Shown here: positions 8,378-15,922 of the stretch, in pieces | How the letters are laid out: every line of letters starts with the position of its first letter | Position numbering within the stretch: the first letter of the stretch is position 1 | NCBI GenBank assembly: GCA_016191995.1 | Contig: JACPVA010000031.1 | Span: 1-64,000 of the forward strand | Direction of reading: 5' to 3' | Length of the DNA stretch: 64,000 nucleotides | Source of the DNA: Burkholderiales bacterium | GTDB lineage: Bacteria > Pseudomonadota > Gammaproteobacteria > Burkholderiales > Burkholderiaceae_C | The notes under the pieces: generated by a model | Told to the model about the DNA's origin: nothing | Seen by the model: the letters and a program-made list of their open reading frames with translations, nothing else | The model's database searches: none | Position numbers and translations under genes: made by a program

Positions 8378-9352
8378 ATGCCACGCCTGACGGTCCTCAT
8401 CTGCACCCACGATCGAGCAGGCCTGCTGGCCAGGACGCTCGATTCGCTGCGTGCGGCTGCACGACCCACCAGCTGGCAGGTCGACATCCTCGTCGCCGCG
8501 AACGCGTGCACCGACGGCACGCACGCCTTGCTCGAGGGCTGGGCCGCCGCCCCATCCGGCGGCCTGCCGCTCGCCTGGTTCGCCGAGCCCAAGCCCGGCA
8601 AGTCCAACGCGCTCAACAGCGCGATCCCGCGCATCGGCTCCGACCTCGTCGCCTTCGTCGACGACGACCACCGCGTGCACGCGCGCTACCTCGCCGCCAT
8701 CTGCGAGGCCGCCGACGCCTACCCGAACGCCGACCTGTTCTGCGGCCGCATCCTGCCCGACTGGGACGGCTCCGAGCCGCCGTGGGTGCACGACGACGGC
8801 CCCTACCGCATCTACCCGCTGCCCGTGCCACGCTTCGACAAGGGCGACGAACCGCTCGAGCTCGACGCCACGCGCGGCATCCCCGGCGGCGGCAACCTCT
8901 TCCTGCGCAGCGGCTGGCTGCGTCGTGTCGGCCCCTTCGCGACGGACCTCGGCCCGTCCGGGCACGACCTCGGCGGGTCGGAAGACCTGGACTGGGTGCT
9001 GCGCGCGCTGCAGCTCGGCGCGCGGCTGCAATACGTTCCCGATGTCGTGCAGTACCACTTCGTCGACGCCGAACGCCTCGAGCTGGGCTACCTGCTGCGC
9101 AAGGCCTACAAGCGCACGGCATCGACCGTGCGCGTCGATGCGGCGATGTCGCCGACCAGCGGTCGCAGGGTGCCGCGCTATGTCTTTCGCAAGCTCGCGG
9201 TCTATGCCTTCAAGGCCGCGACCGCACTCGGCATGGCACGGCGGCGCTTCTACCTGGTCCGGACCGCAGCCGCGCTCGGCGAGGTGGCCGGACACCTGGC
9301 GCGCCCTGGCCGCAGCGACCCGGACCGACCGGCGCCATCGCCCGATCGTTGA
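8378..9352 (+). CDS. Family-2 glycosyltransferase
   Basis: The 324-residue product starts at ATG 8378, since the fold begins at once (MPRLTVLICTHDRAGLLART); an earlier in-frame Met adds unrelated residues. The family signatures are AANACTDGTH, the metal motif FVDDDHRV, GGGNLFLR, and GGSEDLDWVLRAL in the acceptor/base region. A hydrophobic C-terminal helix suggests peripheral membrane attachment. It lies between another GT2 and a sulfotransferase in the same transcription unit. Confidence 0.88.
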   Translation: MPRLTVLICTHDRAGLLARTLDSLRAAARPTSWQVDILVAANACTDGTHALLEGWAAAPSGGLPLAWFAEPKPGKSNALNSAIPRIGSDLVAFVDDDHRVHARYLAAICEAADAYPNADLFCGRILPDWDGSEPPWVHDDGPYRIYPLPVPRFDKGDEPLELDATRGIPGGGNLFLRSGWLRRVGPFATDLGPSGHDLGGSEDLDWVLRALQLGARLQYVPDVVQYHFVDAERLELGYLLRKAYKRTASTVRVDAAMSPTSGRRVPRYVFRKLAVYAFKAATALGMARRRFYLVRTAAALGEVAGHLARPGRSDPDRPAPSPDR

Positions 9353-9358
9353 GGTGGC

Positions 9359-10309
9359 ATGCCGCGCCTGCGCAACCTGCACAAGCTGCTCGACCCCGAG
9401 ATCCGCGCCAAGAACCTGCGCGCGCTGCGCTGGGAGCTGCGCGGGCTGTGGTGGGACCTGGCGCGCCCGTCCGTGCCCGACCCGGTCTTCCTCGTAGGCT
9501 GCTCGCGCTCGGGCACCACGATCACCTACGAGACGCTGGCCGCGGCGCCGCAGTTCCTCAGCTTCGGCTGGGAGATCCCGCAGTTCTGGGACGGCCTGGT
9601 CGGGCCGCTGAACAACGGCTGGGACTCGGAGGCCGCCGGCGCCGAGCACGCGCGCCCGGCGCATCGCCGCGCCGCGCTGCGCCACTTCTACCAGCGCCTC
9701 GGCGCCGGCTGGGTGCTCGACAAGACCTGCATCAACGTGATGCGCATCCCCTACCTGCACGCGCTGTTCCCGCAGGCGAAGTTCGTCTACATCCACCGCG
9801 ACGGGCGCGACAACGTCAGCTCGATGATCGACGGCTGGCACCTGGGCCGCAGCGACGGCCGCTTCGAGCTGTCCTACACGCTCGGCCCCTGCCCGGAGGA
9901 GGTCGCGATCGAGGGCGGGCGCTTCCGCGAATGGGCCTTCTTCCTGCCCCCGGGCTGGCGCGCCTACAACCGCGCGAGCCTGGCCGAGGTCTGCGCCTTC
10001 CAGTGGGTCAGCGCCAACCGACTCGCGCTCGACGCCCGCGCCGCGATCCCGCCCGGGCAGTGGGTGCAGCTGCGCTACGAGGATATCTTCGAGCGCCCGG
10101 TCGAGATGTTCCGCGGCGCGTTCGAGCGCCTGGGCGTGCCGTTCAGCGCCGAGCTCGAGGCCCGCTGCGCCAACCTGCGCCCGACCAGCGTCGTCAAGGG
10201 TGCGCCGCGGCAGCAGAAGTGGCGCGAGCACAACCCCGACGCGATCGAGCGCATCCTGCCCATGATCCGCCCGCTGATGACCGAGCTGGGCTACGACCCC
10301 GATGACTGA
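9359..10309 (+). CDS. PAPS-dependent sulfotransferase
   Basis: This 316-residue cytosolic sulfotransferase shows the 5'-phosphosulfate loop FLVGCSRSGTTITYE (about 41-55) and the 3'-phosphate site FVYIHRDGRDNVSSMI (about 141-156). These bind PAPS and position the acceptor hydroxyl. A GAGG lies just before the ATG and only 6 bases separate it from the GT2 upstream. Its stop overlaps the next GT2 start by 8 bases. The setting points to sulfation of the glycan or of a lipid-linked intermediate. It is one of five sulfotransferases in the window, all from different subfamilies. Confidence 0.9.
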   Translation: MPRLRNLHKLLDPEIRAKNLRALRWELRGLWWDLARPSVPDPVFLVGCSRSGTTITYETLAAAPQFLSFGWEIPQFWDGLVGPLNNGWDSEAAGAEHARPAHRRAALRHFYQRLGAGWVLDKTCINVMRIPYLHALFPQAKFVYIHRDGRDNVSSMIDGWHLGRSDGRFELSYTLGPCPEEVAIEGGRFREWAFFLPPGWRAYNRASLAEVCAFQWVSANRLALDARAAIPPGQWVQLRYEDIFERPVEMFRGAFERLGVPFSAELEARCANLRPTSVVKGAPRQQKWREHNPDAIERILPMIRPLMTELGYDPDD

Positions 10310-11201
10310 ACGCGCGCCCACGGTCAGCGTCGTCGTGCCCGCCTACAACGTGGCCTGGTGCGTGCGCAAGGCCGTCGACAGCGTGCTGGCGCAGGACTGG
10401 CGCGACTTCGAGCTCGTCGTCGTCGACGACGGCAGCACCGACGATACCGCCGAGGTGCTCGCGTCCTACGGCGACGCGGTCCGCGTCCTGCGGCAGCGCA
10501 ACGGCGGCATGTCCAGCGCGCGCAATGCCGGCATCCGCGCCGCGCGCGGCGAACTTATCGCCTTCCTCGACGCCGACGACTGGTGGCTGCCGGCCAAGCT
10601 CAGCCGCCAGGTCGCGCTGATGCAGGGTCGCCCGGGGCTGGGTTTCTGCTCCTGCGCCGCGCGCGTCGTCGACATGGACGGCGCACAGCTCAACCTCTGG
10701 CGCTGCCCGCAGTGGCAGGGCCCGCTGCTGGTCTACCTGTTCCAGGGCGGCGCCAGCGTGCCCGGCAGCAGCTCGGCCGTGCTGGCACGGCGCGAGCTGG
10801 TGCTGGCCGCCGGCTGCTTCGACGAGAGCCTGCGCGGCGCCGAGGACCCGGACCTGTGGATCCGGCTTGCCGCGGTGGCCGACTACGCTTGCATCGACGA
10901 GCCGCTGGTCGGCATCCTGCGCCGCCCGGGCAGCGTCAGCCGCAACCTCGAGGCGATGCGCGACTCGACGCTGCGCATGATGCGCAAGAACCGCCACCTG
11001 CTGCCGCGCGATCTGCAGGGCGGCTACTGGCGGGCCTGCGTGGCCGGCCTCTGCGGCGACTTCGCGAAGTGGCGCTACCGCGAAGGGCAACGCGGCGCGG
11101 CGTTGCGGGAAGTGATGCACATGCTCGCACTGTCGCCGGTCGGGCAAGGCCGTCTTGCGCTCGGGCTGCTGCGCGACATCGCGCTGGGTCGGCCGATGTG
11201 A
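10302..11201 (+). CDS. Family-2 glycosyltransferase
   Basis: The 299-residue GT-A enzyme has TVSVVVPAYNVAWCVRKAVD at the start, VVVDDGSTDDT for nucleotide binding, FLDADDWW as the DxD site and RGAEDPDLWIRLA in the acceptor/base segment. Its ATG lies inside the end of the sulfotransferase gene, so the two are probably co-translated. It is the last gene of the plus-strand run, which meets the minus-strand GT4 gene 52 bases later. No convincing terminator hairpin was seen in that convergent gap. Confidence 0.88.
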   Translation: MTERAPTVSVVVPAYNVAWCVRKAVDSVLAQDWRDFELVVVDDGSTDDTAEVLASYGDAVRVLRQRNGGMSSARNAGIRAARGELIAFLDADDWWLPAKLSRQVALMQGRPGLGFCSCAARVVDMDGAQLNLWRCPQWQGPLLVYLFQGGASVPGSSSAVLARRELVLAAGCFDESLRGAEDPDLWIRLAAVADYACIDEPLVGILRRPGSVSRNLEAMRDSTLRMMRKNRHLLPRDLQGGYWRACVAGLCGDFAKWRYREGQRGAALREVMHMLALSPVGQGRLALGLLRDIALGRPM

Positions 11202-11253
11202 CGCTCCGTCGGCTGCGCAGCCCGCACGCCGAGCCGCCATACGATGGTCGTGG

Positions 11254-12393
11254 CTATGTCGGCCCGTACCAAGGCAGCACCGCGTCGACGATGCGGGGCC
11301 AGCGGAACCCGGCCGCGAATCGCCGGCACGCGGCCTCGTCGAATTCCTCGGGGGACGCCAGAAAGCGCCGCAGCGCCGCGCCGACGCTGTCCACGTCGGG
11401 CTGCTCGACGAACATCCCGCTGACTCCCTCGGCGACCGCCTCGGCCGCACCGGCCTGACGCGCCGCCAGCGACGGCAGGCCGCTGGCCGCGGCCTCCAGG
11501 TAGACGATGCCGAAGCCCTCGTGGCTGCCCGGCAGCACCGACGCCGTCAGCACGAACAGGTCGGCCTGCCCGTAGGCGCGCATCAGCGCGGCGTCGTCGA
11601 CGCGGCCGAGGAATCGCACCCGTCCCGCCAGCCCCAGGCTGCGCGCCAGCGCCTCGAGCTCGCCGCGCCGGTGGCCGTCGCCGATCACCGTGTACTCGAA
11701 GTCGAACTCGCCGGCCAGCCCCGCGAGCGCTCGCAGCACGACGTCGACATTCTTGCGCGGCTCCGACAGGCGGCACACCGTCAGCAGGCGCCGCGGCGCG
11801 CCCGCCGGCGCGCGCTCGCGCTGCACCTCGAAGAACTTCCCAGCCACGCCGACATAGGCCACCGTCGTGCGGCCGGCGCAGGCCGGGTGCCGGCGCAGGA
11901 ACTCGGCCTCGGTGTAGCGGCTGTTGGCGACGATGCGGCGCGCGCGCGGCATCGCGCGCGCCATCAGGCGGCGCGTGCGCCAGGCCCAGAGCGGCTGCAG
12001 CCAGCGCGGGTCCAGGTCCGCGAAACGCCACAGCAGCGTCATCCCCTGCAGGCCGATCTGCGCCATCGGCACGCGCGGCCACAGGAAGTCGTTGCCATGC
12101 ACCGACACCACCGTCGGCAGCCCCTCGAGCGCGAGCCAGGCATAGCCTGCATTCATCGCGTGCCAGATATCCGCCCGATGCGCGCGCAGCACCTCGCGGT
12201 CCAGGTTGCGGCGCTGCGCCAGCACCGGGCGCACCTCGATCCCCGGCAGGTTCGCCTCGCCGGCAGGGTGGCGGATCGTGAAGACCGTCACCTCGTGCCC
12301 GCGGCGCGCGAGCTCGCACGCGAACTCGCACGCGTAGGTCTCCACCCCGCCGACGTCGGGCGGGAACTCCGGGCTGACGATGCCGACCCGCAT
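11254..12393 (-). CDS. Family-4 glycosyltransferase
   Basis: This is a 379-residue GT-B enzyme. The N-terminal acceptor domain starts MRVGIVSPEFPPDVGGVET, the usual glycine-rich entry of GT4 proteins. The C-terminal donor domain includes FLGRVDDAALMRAYGQADLF and the E-x7-E motif in HEGFGIVYLEAAASG (nucleotide-sugar ribose and phosphate contacts). It is retaining by family rule; the donor is unknown. It is the most distal gene of a minus-strand run, 36 bases after a sulfotransferase gene. Confidence 0.9.
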   Translation of the reverse strand: MRVGIVSPEFPPDVGGVETYACEFACELARRGHEVTVFTIRHPAGEANLPGIEVRPVLAQRRNLDREVLRAHRADIWHAMNAGYAWLALEGLPTVVSVHGNDFLWPRVPMAQIGLQGMTLLWRFADLDPRWLQPLWAWRTRRLMARAMPRARRIVANSRYTEAEFLRRHPACAGRTTVAYVGVAGKFFEVQRERAPAGAPRRLLTVCRLSEPRKNVDVVLRALAGLAGEFDFEYTVIGDGHRRGELEALARSLGLAGRVRFLGRVDDAALMRAYGQADLFVLTASVLPGSHEGFGIVYLEAAASGLPSLAARQAGAAEAVAEGVSGMFVEQPDVDSVGAALRRFLASPEEFDEAACRRFAAGFRWPRIVDAVLPWYGPT

Positions 12394-12429
12394 GCGTGCG
12401 ACCAGGCGCCGCCGACCCCCGCCGCGCGC

Positions 12430-13224
12430 TCAGCCCGGCAGCAGCCGCTGGACCTTCATCGCCAGCGCGCGCTTGAGCTTCGTCTTCGCCACTGCCGCCG
12501 CGAAACCCGCGTGGCGCTGCCTGAAGTCGCGGTTCCAGGCGACAGCGAAGTCGTACAGCTTGCGGTCCAGCGGCGTCTTTTCGGCGATCAGCGGCGCGAC
12601 GCGCTCGACCTCGGCCGGCGTCAGGAAGCGCTCGGAGCGGTTCTGGTCGCGGAAGAAGCGCCGGATGCCCAGCTCGTGGTACAGGAACATCGCATCCTCG
12701 TCGAAGTTCTCCGTCGTGCCGACGAAGTAGAACTTCTGCAGCACGGCGCGCAGCGCCGGCTCCGACACGTCGGGCCCGTCGGCGAAGCCGTACTTGACGA
12801 GGTCGCCGAGCATGCCGTCGTGCATGCCGCGGCTCGCCTCCAGCCAGTCCTCGAACCGAGGCAGCGCGGCCGGGTCGATCGTGCCCTTGCGGATGCCCTG
12901 CTGCATCCGGTAGTTGTAGAACGAGATCGTCTTGTCGATCGGGTCGCGCAGAAAGGTCACGTAGCGGCACGGGCGGTCGAACAGCTCGTGGATGCCGTGG
13001 TAGACCTCATGGCCGTAGATCACCCGCAGCCGGCGCCGTTGCTCGTCCGGCAGCGACTGCAGCCGGGCGAACACGTCCTCGCGCCTGAGGCGCGCGTCGT
13101 CTGCGCGGTAAAGGGCGACGATCTCCTCCGGCGCGAAGTTGTGCTCGATGTGGTGGCGGAAGGTCGTGCCGGCCGACTTCGGGATGTGCAGGAAGATGTA
13201 GATCGCGTCGTTCGTCGTCTTCAT
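12430..13224 (-). CDS. Sulfotransferase, family-2 type
   Basis: The 264-residue product starts MKTTNDAIYIF at 13224. IFLHIPKSAGTTFRHHI gives the PAPS 5'-phosphosulfate loop (about 10-26) and YVTFLRDPIDKTISFY the 3'-phosphate segment. This is the sulfotransferase family 2 pattern shared by carbohydrate sulfotransferases and heparan/chondroitin-type enzymes. The bacterial members usually lack a membrane anchor, as here. It sits between an exostosin-like GT (11 bases upstream) and a GT4 gene. Confidence 0.88.
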   Translation of the reverse strand: MKTTNDAIYIFLHIPKSAGTTFRHHIEHNFAPEEIVALYRADDARLRREDVFARLQSLPDEQRRRLRVIYGHEVYHGIHELFDRPCRYVTFLRDPIDKTISFYNYRMQQGIRKGTIDPAALPRFEDWLEASRGMHDGMLGDLVKYGFADGPDVSEPALRAVLQKFYFVGTTENFDEDAMFLYHELGIRRFFRDQNRSERFLTPAEVERVAPLIAEKTPLDRKLYDFAVAWNRDFRQRHAGFAAAVAKTKLKRALAMKVQRLLPG

Positions 13225-13235
13225 GGGCGTGGCGC

Positions 13236-14411
13236 TCAGGTCGTCGTCTCGTGTCTCGATGCCGCGTCGTCGGGATGCGCGGCGCTGCGCCCGGCCACCT
13301 CCACCTGCGGCCGCTGCAACCCCAGGCGCGAGCAGATCCCGGCCGCCAGCCGCGCATAGTCCAGCGCCGGCCGCATCGCGTGCACCCGGGCGCGCATCGC
13401 CAGCACCGCGGGCTCGGGCATGGCCGCGATGCGGTCGACCGCCGCCGCCCAGCCGTCGCGGCCGACCGCGATGCAGTTGCCGCCGTCGGCCAGCTCGATC
13501 CCGTACAGGTCCAGCTCGCTCGCGTCGAGCACCGGGATGCTGCCTCGCAGCAGCGCCTCCAGCGGCCGGTGCGTCACGCGCGAATAGCCCAGCGGGCACA
13601 GCGTGAAGTCCGACTGCGTCAGCGTCTGCACGAACTCCACCGGCGTCAGCCCCTGCGGCGCGGCGTCGGAATACTCGCACCAGAACATCGGCTGGCCACC
13701 CGGGCTGGCGATCGCAGTGCCGCTCGGCGAGACGAAGCGCTCGCGCACCGCGTCCAGGATCGCCAGCCGCGGCTGCGGGTCGCGGCAGCCCATGAAGTTC
13801 GCGCGCAGCGGGCGCGCGACGTGCGGATCCCAGTCGCGCGCGTGCATCACCGTCTGCTTGTCGCGGTCGCTGAGGAACTGCGAGTGCACGTCGAAGCCGA
13901 CCATGTCGCGCCGACGCCCGGCCGCGAAAAGGTCGACCTTGTGGAAGCCGTCCTTGTACAGCACGCGGTCGACGCGCCGCGCAGCCGCGCCCAAGGACCG
14001 CAGCTCCAGCCCCTGCAGCCTGAGCGCCTCGGCCCAGCGCCGGCTGCGGTCGCCGGCGCTGATCAGCGTGATGGCGCGCGCCCGCGCCGCCAGCGGCGGC
14101 AGCTCGCGCAGCACATCGTGCGTGCGCGGGAAGCACTGCACGATCAGGCGGTCAAGCACCTCGGGCCGCTGCGCGGCATCGCGGCCGACGATGCGCACGC
14201 CGTCGATGCCCTGCACGCGCTGCTGGATGCTGCTCGCCAGGCGCGCGCCCGGCTCCGCATCGGCCGTCCAGATCGACACGCCGATGCCGCACTCGCTCAG
14301 CGCGCGGCAGACGGTGAAGGTCAGCGACTCCGGGCGGAAGACGAGGTATCCGACGCGCAGGCCGGTCCCGCCGCCCGCGCCCTCCGGCGCATCGCGCAGC
14401 GGATGCGTCAC
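13236..14411 (-). CDS. Exostosin-like glycosyltransferase (GT47-like)
   Basis: The 391-residue product starts at GTG 14411, whose GTGA overlaps the stop of the upstream fusion gene. The exostosin signature is in the C-terminal half: SDFTLCPLGYSRVTHRPLE, then LLRGSIPVLDA. There, eukaryotic exostosins and plant GT47 enzymes bind nucleotide sugar. The N-terminal half is less conserved and no transmembrane anchor is visible. Exostosin-like enzymes make glucuronic-acid/GlcNAc-type or galactosyl/xylosyl linkages; which applies here is unknown. Clustering with sulfotransferases fits a sulfated glycan. Confidence 0.8.
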   Translation of the reverse strand: MTHPLRDAPEGAGGGTGLRVGYLVFRPESLTFTVCRALSECGIGVSIWTADAEPGARLASSIQQRVQGIDGVRIVGRDAAQRPEVLDRLIVQCFPRTHDVLRELPPLAARARAITLISAGDRSRRWAEALRLQGLELRSLGAAARRVDRVLYKDGFHKVDLFAAGRRRDMVGFDVHSQFLSDRDKQTVMHARDWDPHVARPLRANFMGCRDPQPRLAILDAVRERFVSPSGTAIASPGGQPMFWCEYSDAAPQGLTPVEFVQTLTQSDFTLCPLGYSRVTHRPLEALLRGSIPVLDASELDLYGIELADGGNCIAVGRDGWAAAVDRIAAMPEPAVLAMRARVHAMRPALDYARLAAGICSRLGLQRPQVEVAGRSAAHPDDAASRHETTT

Positions 14412-15739
14412 GTCCGACCCGCGCCCTTGGGCTGCACCCGGTGCGCGCCGAGCCGCAACCACTCGCTGTTGTAGGCCGGCTCCGCGCCGTCCGCGCCCAG
14501 CAGCAGGTGCGTGCCCGACGCCGCGATCAGCGCCTGTGCGGCCGCCGCGCGCCACTCGTCGACGGGCTCGAAACCGGCGCCCATCGTGCCCGCCGACTCC
14601 AGCTGCGCGCACAGCGCCAGCGCGTGGCTGCCACCCTGGCCGCCCGCCGCGCGCGCCGCGTGCTCGTCGCCTACGTCCTCGTGTTGCATCAGCGGCAGAC
14701 GTTGCACCTCGCCGCCGGCCACACGCCGGAAGGCCCCCTTGCCGGTCCGCCCGTGCAAGGTCACGCCCGTGGCCGGCGCGTGCACGACACCGTAGATCGG
14801 CACCCCGTCCTCGACCAGTGCGATGTCGACCGAGAAGTCGCCACGCCCCTGCGCGAAGGCCTCCGTCCCGTCCAGCTGGTCGACCAGCCACAGGTGGTTC
14901 CAGCGCTTGCGCTGCGCATGGGGCGGTGCGTCCTGGCCGGGGTGCAACACCGGCAGCCCCGGCGTGCGCCGGTTCAGCCCGGCGGCGATCAGCTTGCAGG
15001 CCGCGCGCGCGGCCGCGGCGGCATCGGCGCGCGCCGCCACCCGCAGCGTGCGGCGCAGCGCACCGAGCGCGCCACCGGCCGCCCCGGCTCGCGACCTGGC
15101 CTCGTCGGCGACCGGCCCCGTGTAGCGCGCCAGCAGCTCGTCCCCCGCCGCCTGAGCGATCGCCACGATGTCCTCGATGTCGATCCAGCGGATCTGCGTC
15201 ACGTTGGCCTTCGGGAACGGCGCGTCCGGCACCGGCCGGCCGAGGAAGGCGCACAGCTCGTCCCAGCCCTGGCCGGCGCCCAGGTCCAGCTCGAGCAGGT
15301 CGCCGGGCCGGCCGCGGAAATGCTCGCGCACCCCGGCCACGAAGCGGTCGTAACCGGCGGCGAAGCGCGGCTCGTCGAACACATTGGTGCCGTACAGATC
15401 CTCGAACAGCTTGCGGTGCGCCTCGCTCTGCGCCGCCGCGGAGCGCTCGTTGAACTGCTTGCGGCACGACTGCAGCCAGCCCGCGCGGTCGCGCACCGTC
15501 AGGATGAACTTCGAGCCCGGGAAGCGCGCGTCCAGCTCGCGGTAGAAGCTCGGGATCGGCGTATCGGTCAGCGCGTCGTGTGCCAGCACCGTGTCGAGGT
15601 CGATCGACGCCAGGTCGCCGGGCAGGTAGCGCAGCGCGCCCATGCAGTCCTTCGTCCTGTAGCCCAGTCGCTGCAGCGCCTGCGCCAGGCTCGACGTCCC
15701 GGTCTTCGACAGGCCGATACCGAAGATCTTCGACTGCAT
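14408..15739 (-). CDS. Sulfotransferase fused to a degenerate CysQ-like domain
   Basis: The 443-residue product has two parts. Residues 1-205 are a sulfotransferase with FGIGLSKTGTSSLAQAL (6-22) and KFILTVRDRAGWLQS (77-91). Residues about 240-436 follow CysQ (PAP phosphatase, inositol-monophosphatase fold): RTPGLPVL, WLVDQLDGTEAF (284-295), DFSVDIALVEDGVPIYGVVHAP (301-322), EWRAAAAQALIAASG and YNSEWL. The metal-binding Glu pair expected after PVL is replaced by HPG, the usual final WD is WR, and the domain is shorter than the usual roughly 250 residues. The Asp pair of DQLDGT remains. CysQ removes PAP, the product inhibitor of sulfotransferases; here the domain is probably inactive and may bind PAP or be structural. 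It heads the minus-strand run. Confidence 0.75.
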   Translation of the reverse strand: MQSKIFGIGLSKTGTSSLAQALQRLGYRTKDCMGALRYLPGDLASIDLDTVLAHDALTDTPIPSFYRELDARFPGSKFILTVRDRAGWLQSCRKQFNERSAAAQSEAHRKLFEDLYGTNVFDEPRFAAGYDRFVAGVREHFRGRPGDLLELDLGAGQGWDELCAFLGRPVPDAPFPKANVTQIRWIDIEDIVAIAQAAGDELLARYTGPVADEARSRAGAAGGALGALRRTLRVAARADAAAAARAACKLIAAGLNRRTPGLPVLHPGQDAPPHAQRKRWNHLWLVDQLDGTEAFAQGRGDFSVDIALVEDGVPIYGVVHAPATGVTLHGRTGKGAFRRVAGGEVQRLPLMQHEDVGDEHAARAAGGQGGSHALALCAQLESAGTMGAGFEPVDEWRAAAAQALIAASGTHLLLGADGAEPAYNSEWLRLGAHRVQPKGAGRT

Positions 15740-15922
15740 GGCTCCCGCGGTCCCCGTGCCCGTCCGGCGCCATGGCGGCAGACCGACGACGGGGCGCAGT
15801 CATTATTCACGCGCATGCTGCCGGCCGGCACGGCCGGGGGCGCGGCTTCCGTGCCCTATGCGACAGAATGGGTTTTTTCGGGCACCAGCGCGCATCCGGC
15901 GCCGCCCAGCAACCCGCCGACC

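Noticed and set aside
8298-8390. 30-codon frame from GTG 8298 overlapping the GT2 start at 8378
   Set aside because: It overlaps the downstream start by 13 bases and shows no similarity to the other bridging frames; chance is sufficient.
8506-10305. 599-codon Arg-rich frame on the plus strand
   Set aside because: It is out of frame with the GT2 and sulfotransferase genes that carry clear motifs; its composition is typical of shadow frames.
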